From Micromonospora musae (GTDB taxonomy: Bacteria > Actinomycetota > Actinomycetes > Mycobacteriales > Micromonosporaceae), in the NCBI RefSeq assembly GCF_003626635.1, contig NZ_RAZT01000019.1, forward strand, positions 62,001-126,000: a stretch of 64,000 nucleotides of DNA, read 5' to 3'. Below are positions 7,768 to 14,839 of this stretch, piece after piece. The notes under the pieces were generated by a model. That model had not been told where the DNA came from. It ran no database searches and worked only from the letters and a program-made list of their open reading frames with translations. The position numbers and the translations under genes were made by a program. The number at the start of each line of letters is the position of its first letter. The stretch's first letter is position 1.

Positions 7768-8526
7768 ATGTTCGACACCTACGTCACGATCGTCGGTAAC
7801 GTGCTGACTGCGCCGGAATGGCGACGTACCACCCAGAGCAACACCCTGGTGGCCAACTTCAAGGTCGCCTCCACGGCCCGCCGCCTCGACCGGGAGAGCG
7901 GGCGCTGGATCGACGGCAACAGCCTCCGTGTCCGGGTCAACTGCTGGCGGAAGCTCGCCGAAGGCGTGGCCGCCTCGGTGATGGTCGGCGACCCGGTGGT
8001 CGTCTGCGGGCGCCTTTACACGCGCGACTGGACCGACGACGCCGGCAACCACCGCACCCTCTACGAACTGGAGGCGGTGGCCGTCGGGCACGACCTGTCC
8101 CGCGGCCGGGCCCGGTTCCTGCGTAACCGCCCGAGCGTCACCACCAGCACCGTCGAGGACGCGGAGGCGGAGAGCCGGGTGAAGGGGGAGCCGACCGAAC
8201 CGGTGCCGGACGAGCAGGCCCCGGCGCTACCCGACGACCGGCCGCTCGACGAGGACTTCGAGCTGCCGGACTTCGCCCTGCCGCGGGCAGCCCGTGACCT
8301 GTCCGGCGCGAGCGGAGCGGGCTCCTTCGCCCCGGACGCCGGGGACTTCGACGATGGCTCGACCGACGGCACGGGGAGCTCCGAGGACGACCCCGACGAA
8401 CTCGCGCCGCTGGGCGACGGGGCCGACGACGGCGACGGCGAGCTCGCCCCGCAGCGCGACGAACCGCCGTCGACCGGTCGGGCGGCGGGCCGGGGCCGTC
8501 GTGGACGGGTGCCGCAACCGGCGTGA
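7768..8526 (+). CDS. ssb: Single-stranded DNA-binding protein, noncanonical long paralogue
   Basis: A 252-aa protein whose first ~110 residues are an SSB-type OB fold (MFDTYVTIVGNVLTAPEWRR, NCWRKLAEGVAASVMVGDPV, GRLYTRDWTDDAG). The rest is a long acidic, Pro/Gly-rich region (for example DEDFELPDF and SSEDDPDEL). The protein ends in a basic GRRGRVPQPA and lacks the acidic DDIPF-type tip that recruits replication and repair partners in housekeeping SSB. I therefore read it as a secondary SSB rather than the essential one. The ATG at 7768 follows a GGAGGGA ribosome binding site. A strong hairpin terminator follows the gene. Confidence 0.85.
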   Translation: MFDTYVTIVGNVLTAPEWRRTTQSNTLVANFKVASTARRLDRESGRWIDGNSLRVRVNCWRKLAEGVAASVMVGDPVVVCGRLYTRDWTDDAGNHRTLYELEAVAVGHDLSRGRARFLRNRPSVTTSTVEDAEAESRVKGEPTEPVPDEQAPALPDDRPLDEDFELPDFALPRAARDLSGASGAGSFAPDAGDFDDGSTDGTGSSEDDPDELAPLGDGADDGDGELAPQRDEPPSTGRAAGRGRRGRVPQPA

Positions 8527-8603
8527 CCGGGTGGGCACCCGGCACCACGCCGGCGGCGTGGAGGTGCGGCGCACCGGATGGTGCCGCCGCCGCAACGGGG
8601 GGC

Positions 8604-8635
8604 GGGGTGACGGCGGCAGAGGCCGCCGTCACCCC
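8604..8635. terminator. Terminator hairpin downstream of ssb
   Basis: GGGGTGACGGCGGC (8604-8617) pairs perfectly with 8622-8635 around an AGAG tetraloop: a 14-bp stem 78 bp after the ssb stop. No U-tract follows. It separates ssb from the cobalamin genes. Confidence 0.75.
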
Positions 8636-8707
8636 GCGTGAGCAGGGTGCGCGCGAGCGAATCCGAGAAAGGCTTTCGTCTAGGCTGGCCGGCCGGAGGT
8701 GGTCTGC

Positions 8708-9805
8708 GTGCGGCATGCGGCGCCGTTGGCGAACGCGGCGGGACTGGTGGCGGGGTATGCCCTGGACAGGCTGCTCGGCGACCCGCGCCGCTGGCACCCC
8801 GTCGCGGGATTCGGCCGCGCGGCCGGCGCGCTGGAACAGCGCCTCTACCGCCCGGACCGGCGCGCGGGAGCGGTCTTCACCACCCTGGCCGTCGGCGTGC
8901 CGGTGCTGCTCGGAGTAGCGGCGACCTCGGCCACCCGGCGGCGGCCGATCGCCCGGGCCGCGCTGGTCGCGGCCGGCACCTGGACGGTGCTGGGCGGCCG
9001 CACCCTGCGGCACGAGGCCGAGGTGATGGGTCGGGCGCTGCGCGACGGCGACCTGCCGGCCGCCCGGCAGCGGCTGAGTCACCTCTGCGGTCGCGACCCG
9101 TCGGCGCTCGACGAGCCGGAGCTGGCCCGCGCCACCGTCGAGTCGGTCGCCGAGAACACCTCCGACGCGGTGGTCGCCCCGCTGCTCTGGGGTGCGGTGG
9201 CCGGCCTGCCCGGTCTGCTCGGCTACCGCGCGGCGAACACCCTCGACGCGATGGTGGGGCACCGCTCGCCGCGGTACGCCCGGTTCGGCACACCCGCCGC
9301 GCGGCTGGACGACCTGCTCAACCTGGTGCCGGCGCGGCTGACCGGTCTGCTCACCGTGGCCGTCGCCCCGATCGCCGACGGCGACCGCGAGCAGGCGTGG
9401 CGGGTGTGGCGGCGCGACCGCAACGACCATCCCAGCCCCAACGCAGGCCAGTGCGAGGCGGCGATGGCCGGAGCGCTCGGCGTACGACTCGGCGGGCGCA
9501 ACGTCTACTTCGGCCGGTCGGAGGTGCGGCCGTTCCTCGGCGACGGTCCGCGTCCCGAGGCGCGGCACCTCGCGCGTACCACCCGCGTCTCCGGCGCCGT
9601 CGGGCTGGCCGCCCTCGCCGTGGCGGCCGCCTACCCGGTGACCCTCGGCCGGCTCGTCTCCGCCGTGGGCCGGCGTGCCCTGCGCGCGCGGACCCGGCCG
9701 GTACCGGCCGGCGCGCCGGCGGCGCTGCGGGCCCGGCGAACCGGTGACCCGAAGACCGCCACCGATGGTGGCGCGGCGGCGACCGGGCGGCGGTGGCGGC
9801 GATGA
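8708..9805 (+). CDS. cobD: Adenosylcobinamide-phosphate synthase CobD/CbiB
   Basis: Inner-membrane enzyme of late cobalamin synthesis that attaches aminopropanol (or its phosphate) to adenosylcobyric acid. The family hallmarks are present: YALDRLLGDPRRWHPVAGFG near the N-terminus, VESVAENTSDAVVAPL in the middle, and a C-terminal DHPSPNAGQCEAAMAGALG. Several hydrophobic segments (about residues 52-72, 155-175, 290-315) fit a multi-span membrane protein. I prefer GTG at 8708 because a GGAGG ribosome binding site (8695-8699) lies at correct distance; GTG at 8699 overlaps it. The stop codon overlaps the cobQ start (ATGA at 9802-9805), so the two are translationally coupled. Confidence 0.92.
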   Translation: MRHAAPLANAAGLVAGYALDRLLGDPRRWHPVAGFGRAAGALEQRLYRPDRRAGAVFTTLAVGVPVLLGVAATSATRRRPIARAALVAAGTWTVLGGRTLRHEAEVMGRALRDGDLPAARQRLSHLCGRDPSALDEPELARATVESVAENTSDAVVAPLLWGAVAGLPGLLGYRAANTLDAMVGHRSPRYARFGTPAARLDDLLNLVPARLTGLLTVAVAPIADGDREQAWRVWRRDRNDHPSPNAGQCEAAMAGALGVRLGGRNVYFGRSEVRPFLGDGPRPEARHLARTTRVSGAVGLAALAVAAAYPVTLGRLVSAVGRRALRARTRPVPAGAPAALRARRTGDPKTATDGGAAATGRRWRR

Positions 9806-11343
9806 GCGGCGGGCTGCTGGTGGCCGGCACCACCTCCGACGCCGGGAAGAGCGTCCTCACCGCCGGCATCTGCCGTTGGCTGCACCGGCAGGGCGTGCGG
9901 GTGGCGCCGTTCAAGGCGCAGAACATGTCCAACAACTCGGCGGTGGTGGTCGGGCGGGACGGGCGCGGCGGTGAGATCGGCCGGGCCCAGGCGATGCAGG
10001 CCGCCGCCGCCGGGCTCGCCCCCGACCTGCGGTTCAACCCCGTGCTGTTGAAGCCGGGCAGCGACCTGGCGAGCCAGGTGGTGCTGCTCGGCGAGGCGGT
10101 CGAGACGGTCACCGCCGGCACCTTCCGGGAGTTGCGGCCCCGCCTGGCGGAGACCGCGTACACGGCCCTCGCCGAGCTGCGAGCCGAGTACGACGTGGTG
10201 ATCTGCGAGGGCGCCGGCAGCCCCGCCGAGATCAACCTGCGCGCCGGTGACTACGTGAACATGGGGCTCGCCCGGCACGCGGGTTGGCCCACCATCGTGG
10301 TCGGTGACATCGACCGGGGCGGCGTGTTCGCCTCCATGTTCGGCACCGTGGCGCTGCTCGCCCCGGCCGACCAGGCGCTGATCGCCGGATTCGTGATCAA
10401 CAAGTTCCGGGGAGACCTCGGTCTGCTCCGCCCTGGGCTGGACATGCTGCGCCAGGTCACCGGCCGTCCGACGTACGGGGTGCTGCCCTGGTCGCTCGAC
10501 CTCTGGCTGGACGCCGAGGACTCGCTCGCGTACGGCCGGGTGCTCGGCCGACCCGCCGCCCCGCACGGCACCGAGTGGCTGGACGTGGCCGTGGTCCGGC
10601 TGCCCCGGATCAGCAACGCCACCGACGTCGAGGCGCTCGCCACCGAGCCCGGCGTACGGGTGCGGCTCACCGTGGAGCCGGCCGAGCTGGCCGCCGCCGA
10701 CCTCGTGGTGCTGCCCGGCTCCAAGTCGACGGTGGCGGACCTCGCCTGGCTACGGGAGACCGGTCTGGCCGACGCGGTGCTGGCCCACGCCGCGGCCGGG
10801 AAGCCGCTGCTCGGCATCTGCGGCGGGTTCCAGATGCTGGCCCGGGAGATCCACGACCCGGTGGAGAGCCGGCTGGGCACCGTGCCCGGCCTCGGTCTGC
10901 TCCCGCTGGAGGTCGGTTTCGATCAGCGCAAGACCGTGCGGCAGTCGGTGGGCAGCGCCGGGCCCGACCTGCCGGTCCGGGGGTACGAGATCCACCACGG
11001 GTACGTCTCGTCGGCCGACCCCACGGTCACCCCGCTGATCACCCTCGCCGACGGCAGCGGCGAGGGGATGGTCCTCGGCGCGGTGCACGGCACGCACTGG
11101 CACGGCGCCTTCGAGTCCGACGCGTTCCGCCGCCGGTTCCTCACCGAGGCGGCCCGGCTCGCCGGACGGCACGGGTTCCGCGTCGCCACCGACAACGTCT
11201 TCGCGGTGGCCCGGGAACGCTCGCTGGATCTGCTCGGCGACCTCGTCGAGGAGCACCTGGACACCGACGCGCTCTGGCGCCTCATCGAGACCGGCCCACC
11301 CCCGGGGCTTCCGTTCATCCCGCCAGGGGCCCCGCCCGGCTAG
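9802..11343 (+). CDS. cobQ: Cobyric acid synthase CobQ
   Basis: Glutamine-dependent amidotransferase that amidates four side chains of adenosylcobyrinic acid a,c-diamide. The 513-aa protein has an N-terminal dethiobiotin-synthetase-like P-loop domain (GTTSDAGKS near residue 8) and a C-terminal class I glutaminase domain with the nucleophile Cys340 in GICGGFQML and a C-terminal HGTHWHGAFESD containing the catalytic His. All key residues are intact. The ATG at 9802 overlaps the cobD stop; a GTG nine bases upstream is less likely. It is followed by repeat-rich noncoding DNA. Confidence 0.95.
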   Translation: MSGGLLVAGTTSDAGKSVLTAGICRWLHRQGVRVAPFKAQNMSNNSAVVVGRDGRGGEIGRAQAMQAAAAGLAPDLRFNPVLLKPGSDLASQVVLLGEAVETVTAGTFRELRPRLAETAYTALAELRAEYDVVICEGAGSPAEINLRAGDYVNMGLARHAGWPTIVVGDIDRGGVFASMFGTVALLAPADQALIAGFVINKFRGDLGLLRPGLDMLRQVTGRPTYGVLPWSLDLWLDAEDSLAYGRVLGRPAAPHGTEWLDVAVVRLPRISNATDVEALATEPGVRVRLTVEPAELAAADLVVLPGSKSTVADLAWLRETGLADAVLAHAAAGKPLLGICGGFQMLAREIHDPVESRLGTVPGLGLLPLEVGFDQRKTVRQSVGSAGPDLPVRGYEIHHGYVSSADPTVTPLITLADGSGEGMVLGAVHGTHWHGAFESDAFRRRFLTEAARLAGRHGFRVATDNVFAVARERSLDLLGDLVEEHLDTDALWRLIETGPPPGLPFIPPGAPPG

Positions 11344-11383
11344 CGATGCCGACCGCGCCGTCGAGGTGCGTGTCCGGCCCCGG

Positions 11384-11491
11384 CTGCGGTGCACTGCGGC
11401 CGGAGAGCAGCGGTTGGCGAGCAGGCCGCCGTCGGTCCGGGTCCACTGCCGCCGCAGGGCCGCCCGGTTGGCGCGCAGGCCGCCGTCGGTC
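11384..11491. repeat. Two tandem imperfect 54-bp repeats downstream of cobQ
   Basis: The segment CGGTTGGCGAGCAGGCCGCC with following GTCGGTC at 11411-11437 recurs at 11465-11491 with one mismatch. The preceding 27 bp are also related, giving two units of 54 bp. The 217-bp gap between cobQ and the rhodanese gene holds no convincing gene. Confidence 0.6.
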
Positions 11492-11527
11492 GACGAGCGC
11501 GGCGGTCGATGCCGACCGGGGCGGTCT

Positions 11528-11557
11528 GCATCGGCTCGGCGGCCCGGTCGAGCGGCC
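11528..11557. repeat. 30-bp dispersed repeat, copy 1
   Basis: A 30-bp sequence beginning GCATCGGCTCGGCGGCCCGG is identical at 16469-16498, 4.9 kb away and in the same orientation. Here it is noncoding, four bases before the rhodanese stop codon; the other copy encodes the C-terminus of the SURF1 protein. Confidence 0.75.
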
Positions 11558-11560
11558 GGA

Positions 11561-11962
11561 TCAGGGGCGCACGTCGGCGGGTCGGTCGGAGAGGGGCAGG
11601 CCGGCCGCGATCCAGGCCTGGACGCCGCCGATCATGTCCGTCGCGCGCCGCAACCCCAGCGCCTGCAGGCTCGCCGCCGCGAGGCTGGAGCTGTAGCCGT
11701 GCCGGCACACCAGCACGATCTGCCGGTCGTAGCCGGTGGCCTCCGGGATGCGCCAGGGGCTCGCTGGGTCGAGCCGCCACTCCAGCACCGTCCGGTCGAT
11801 GACGATCGCGCCGGGCAGGTCGCCCTGGTCCCGGCGATGCCGTTCGGCGCGGGTGTCGATCAGCAGCGCACCGCCCCGCACCGTCTCGACGGTCTCGTGC
11901 GGGGTCAACCGTTGCAGCCCGGCGCGGGCCTGTTCGAGCAGGGCCTCGACGCCGGGGCTCAT
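11561..11962 (-). CDS. Rhodanese-like domain protein
   Basis: A single-domain rhodanese of 133 aa, likely a sulfurtransferase carrying persulfide on Cys. The active-site loop is CRHGYSS, with the Cys at about residue 88. A CDC25/rhodanese-type LIDTRAERHRRDQGDLPGA segment lies near residue 35. The ATG at 11962 is preferred; in-frame GTG codons occur 3 and 15 bases upstream, and a GGGAGG site lies a little further up. It is convergent with cobQ. No dedicated partner is adjacent, so the physiological role is undefined. Confidence 0.85.
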   Translation of the reverse strand: MSPGVEALLEQARAGLQRLTPHETVETVRGGALLIDTRAERHRRDQGDLPGAIVIDRTVLEWRLDPASPWRIPEATGYDRQIVLVCRHGYSSSLAAASLQALGLRRATDMIGGVQAWIAAGLPLSDRPADVRP

Positions 11963-12231
11963 CACGTCACGGAGCACCTCCCGATCATGCCCAGCCGTCC
12001 GGTGCGCCGCCCGGCGAACAGGTCGGCGCCAACTGGCGGGTGACGTGATTCCCCCGGACGTGACAGACGCGCGCCGACCCGGTACTCCGAACGGGGGCGA
12101 GAGCGCCGGGACGTGCCCGTTTCCGGGGGCGCGGCCGCGGCCGGGCCGACCCGTGCCCCGCATACTGGCGCGGTGCCGCGCCTCGCCCGACCCGTCCACC
12201 CGCGCCACCGCTGCGCCGAGCCGCCGCAGGG

Positions 12232-12864
12232 GTGGGCGTGACCCGGGTCGCGATCGTCGAGGCGTACGCCGAACTGGCTCGGCGGGTGCTCGCCGGCCCG
12301 CCGCGGTTGGGGCATACCCGGATGGTGGCGGTCGACGGGCCGAGCGGGGCGGGCAAGAGCCGGTTCGCGGCGCACCTCGCCGACGCACTCGCCATGGCCC
12401 AGGGTGGCGACCGGCCGCCCGTGGTGCACACCGACGACCTGCTCGACGGCTGGGAGGACCAGCTCACTTTCTGGGCCCGGCTGGAGACGCGGGTGCTGGC
12501 GCCGCTGCGCGCCGGGCGGGCCGGGGCGTACCACCGCTACAGCTGGGTGCGGCGGAGCTTCCTGCCCGACGCGGTCGCGGTGCCGGCCGCGCCGGTGCTG
12601 ATCGTCGAGGGGGTGAGCGCGGCTCGCGCGGCGGCGCGTCCGGAGCTGACCCTCGCCGTCTTCGTGACCGCGCCCGCGCCGTTGCGGCTGGCCCGCGCGG
12701 TCGCCCGGGACGGCCCGGCGATCCTTCCCGAGCTGCGTCGCTGGCACGCCGGCGAGGCGGTGCACTTCGCCGCCGACGCCACGGCCGAGCACGCCGACCT
12801 GGTGGTCGACGGCGCACCGGAGCTGCCGCACGACCGCGCCCACTACTACCTGCGCCTCGGCTGA
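12232..12864 (+). CDS. Uridine-kinase-like P-loop protein
   Basis: A 210-aa P-loop kinase-like protein. The Walker A motif is DGPSGAGKS at about residues 35-43, and the acid after the second strand (VVHTDDLLDGW) is placed as in uridine/nucleoside kinases. LIVEGVSA matches the third strand of this family. There is no recognisable uracil phosphoribosyltransferase domain, and the substrate remains open. It starts with GTG at 12232 (another GTG lies 6 bases further). The last codons form the first unit of a tandem repeat that continues into noncoding DNA. Confidence 0.75.
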   Translation: MGVTRVAIVEAYAELARRVLAGPPRLGHTRMVAVDGPSGAGKSRFAAHLADALAMAQGGDRPPVVHTDDLLDGWEDQLTFWARLETRVLAPLRAGRAGAYHRYSWVRRSFLPDAVAVPAAPVLIVEGVSAARAAARPELTLAVFVTAPAPLRLARAVARDGPAILPELRRWHAGEAVHFAADATAEHADLVVDGAPELPHDRAHYYLRLG

Positions 12865-13011
12865 CCGCCGGCCTGCGCCTCGGCTGATCGTCGGCCTGCG
12901 CGTCGGCTGACCGCCGGCGTGCGCGTCGGCTGATCGCCGGCCGTCCGCCGAGGTCGGGCCGCCGGTCGTCCGCTGAGGTCGGGTCGCCGGTCGTCCGCTG
13001 AGGTCGGGCCC
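12850..13011. repeat. Compound tandem repeat: 4 x 23 bp followed by about 3 x 25 bp
   Basis: Four units of 23 bp (12850, 12873, 12896, 12919) follow the pattern CTGCGCCTCGGCTGACCGCC plus GGC with one to three changes. Three units of 25 bp (12942, 12967, 12992) follow the pattern CGTCCGCTGAGGTCGGGTCG plus CCGGT; the third is cut short. The first unit contains the last codons and stop of the kinase-like gene, so the array appears to have grown from the 3' end of that gene. Confidence 0.9.
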
Positions 13012-13058
13012 CGTCTTCCGCCGACCGGGCCGGGTGGCGGCCGTAAGGTCGGCATACG

Positions 13059-14429
13059 ATGCCGGTCATGACCACACCGATCATGTCCGAGTCCGAGGTA
13101 CGGGCCGCCGTCGAGCGGGAACTGCCGGGTGTCCGTGCCGACCTGGAACGACTCGTCCGCATCCCCGGCATCGCCTTCGACGGCTTCGACCACTCGCACG
13201 TGGAGCGCTCCGCCGAGGCGGTCGCCGAGCTGCTGCGCGGCTGCGGCCTGGACGTGGAGATCGTGCGCTCCGGCGGGCAGCCGGCGGTGATCGGTCGGAA
13301 GGCGGCCCCGCCCGGCGCGCCGACGGTGCTCCTCTACGCACACCACGACGTGCAGCCGGTCGGCGATCTGTCGTTGTGGCAGTCGGATCCGTTCGAGCCG
13401 GTCGAGCGGGACGGCCGGCTGTACGGCCGGGGCGCGGCCGACGACAAGGCCGGGGTGATGGCGCACGTGGCGGCGCTGCGTGCGTACGGCGACCGGCTGC
13501 CGGTCGGCGTGGTCCTCTTCATCGAGGGGGAGGAGGAGTACGGCTCCGACTCGCTGGAGCGGCTGCTCGAGGAGCACCGCGACGAGATCGCCTCGGACGT
13601 CATCGTGATCGCCGACTCGGGCAACTGGGACGTCGGCGTGCCGGCGCTGACCACCTCGCTGCGCGGCATCGTGAACTGCTTCGTCGAGGTCCGCACCCTG
13701 GAACAGGCCGTGCACAGCGGCATGTTCGGCGGTCCGGTTCCGGACGCGCTGACCACCCTGGTGCGGCTGCTCGCCACGCTGCACACCGACGCCGGTGACG
13801 TGGCCGTCGAGGGGCTGATCGGCCGGGATGGCGCGACGGTCGACTACCCCGAGGAGCGGATCCGGGCCGAGGCCGGGGTCGTCGAGGGTGTGGAGTTCAT
13901 CGGCACTGGCCGTCTCACCGACCGGCTCTGGACCAAGCCGGCGGTCTCCGTGCTCGGCATCGACGCGCCGGCCACCGGGGAGGCGCCGAACGCCCTGGTC
14001 CCGTCCGCGAAGGCCAAGATCAGCGTACGGCTCGCGCCGGGCGACGACCCGAAGCGGGCGTACGAGGCGCTCCGTACCCACCTGGAGAAGCACGTGCCGT
14101 GGGGCGCGCAGGTGACGGTCACCATCGAGCATGACGGCAGCCCCTGCGTCATCGACGCCTCGGGACCGATGTTCGACGCCGCCCGTTCGGCGTTCCGCAC
14201 CGCCTGGGACGGCACCGACCCGGTCGACATCGGGGTGGGCGGCTCGATCCCGTTCATCGCCACGTTCCAGGAGATGTTCCCGCAGGCCGCGATCCTGGTG
14301 ACCGGCGTGGAGGACCCGCACGCCCGGGCGCACGGGCCGAACGAGAGCCTGCACCTGGGCGAGTTCGCCCGGGTCTGCCTCGCCGAGGCGCTGCTGCTCG
14401 GCAAGGTCGCCGAGGTGGCTCGCGACTAG
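13059..14429 (+). CDS. M20-family dipeptidase / metallopeptidase
   Basis: A 456-aa zinc exopeptidase of the M20 family. The first metal ligand motif is YAHHDVQPV (near residue 92), the second GRGAADDKAGVMAH, and the catalytic/metal Glu pair IEGEEEYGSD. The final His ligand lies in the C-terminal GPNESLHLGEF. The dimerisation (lid) domain lies between about residues 200 and 320. Length and motif order match the cytosolic dipeptidase/CNDP-like subgroup. Possible ATG starts are at 13059, 13068 and 13083; the first has no clear disadvantage. Monocistronic by context. Confidence 0.9.
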   Translation: MPVMTTPIMSESEVRAAVERELPGVRADLERLVRIPGIAFDGFDHSHVERSAEAVAELLRGCGLDVEIVRSGGQPAVIGRKAAPPGAPTVLLYAHHDVQPVGDLSLWQSDPFEPVERDGRLYGRGAADDKAGVMAHVAALRAYGDRLPVGVVLFIEGEEEYGSDSLERLLEEHRDEIASDVIVIADSGNWDVGVPALTTSLRGIVNCFVEVRTLEQAVHSGMFGGPVPDALTTLVRLLATLHTDAGDVAVEGLIGRDGATVDYPEERIRAEAGVVEGVEFIGTGRLTDRLWTKPAVSVLGIDAPATGEAPNALVPSAKAKISVRLAPGDDPKRAYEALRTHLEKHVPWGAQVTVTIEHDGSPCVIDASGPMFDAARSAFRTAWDGTDPVDIGVGGSIPFIATFQEMFPQAAILVTGVEDPHARAHGPNESLHLGEFARVCLAEALLLGKVAEVARD

Positions 14430-14533
14430 CACGCGCCGAGGCCTGAGCCGGGACTCGGTGCGCGCCCTGGTGTCGAAACCGTAACGCTGGGGTCGATTCT
14501 GGACTTTACGGCGTGTCGGACCCGGCGTTGTTA

Positions 14534-14539
14534 TAGCCT
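14534..14539 (+). promoter_or_regulatory. Candidate -10 element for a leaderless transcript
   Basis: TAGCCT fits the actinobacterial TANNNT pattern and ends 7 bases before the ATG at 14547, which would place the transcript start at or one base before the start codon. There is no Shine-Dalgarno sequence upstream of this gene, which agrees with leaderless translation. No convincing -35 box is seen. Confidence 0.4.
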
Positions 14540-14546
14540 TTCGAAC

Positions 14547-14753
14547 ATGAGTACGAACGAGGTGATGGCCCGGTTGCAGGCCACCGTCAGCGCTCTGGGG
14601 GACGTCGACGTCTCCGCGTGGCCCGAGGACACGCTCAAGGAACAGCTCGGCGAGCTCTCGGCCGTGCTGGTCGCACTCGACTCGATGCTCAGCCGGGTCG
14701 CCGACGAGGTCCGCGCCCGGGGGCTCCGGATCGAGGAGCCCGTTCCGGCCTGA
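14547..14753 (+). CDS. Small protein resembling the N-terminus of DUF222 proteins
   Basis: A 68-aa predicted all-helical protein: helix 1 MARLQATVSALG, helix 2 DTLKEQLGELSAVLVALDSM, helix 3 SRVADEVRARG. The spacing resembles the extreme N-terminus of actinobacterial DUF222/HNH proteins, but the rest of that domain is absent and no continuation is found downstream in any frame. The start codon lacks a ribosome binding site, suggesting a leaderless mRNA. It precedes the DNA ligase gene by 87 bp in the same direction. Function unknown. Confidence 0.6.
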   Translation: MSTNEVMARLQATVSALGDVDVSAWPEDTLKEQLGELSAVLVALDSMLSRVADEVRARGLRIEEPVPA

Positions 14754-14839
14754 GTCGCACGGCTCCGGTCCGGGCGACCTGCTGCTCCCGGGCACGGCAA
14801 TGTCCGGGTGGTGTCGGAGGTGGCTGGCAGGATGAACCC

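Noticed and set aside
8527..8707. Cobalamin riboswitch upstream of cobD (also looked for before cobB and cobC)
   Set aside because: No B12-box-like sequence or the expected long conserved leader could be found by eye; gaps are only about 100-180 bp and hold a terminator instead.
12850..13011. Possible short CRISPR array
   Set aside because: Units are directly adjacent tandem repeats without spacers, two different unit types follow each other, and no cas genes are present.
14618..14839. Longer N-terminus for the DNA ligase
   Set aside because: The upstream frame overlaps the 68-aa gene and is Arg/Ala-rich shadow sequence; the GTG at 14840 starts exactly at the conserved domain.
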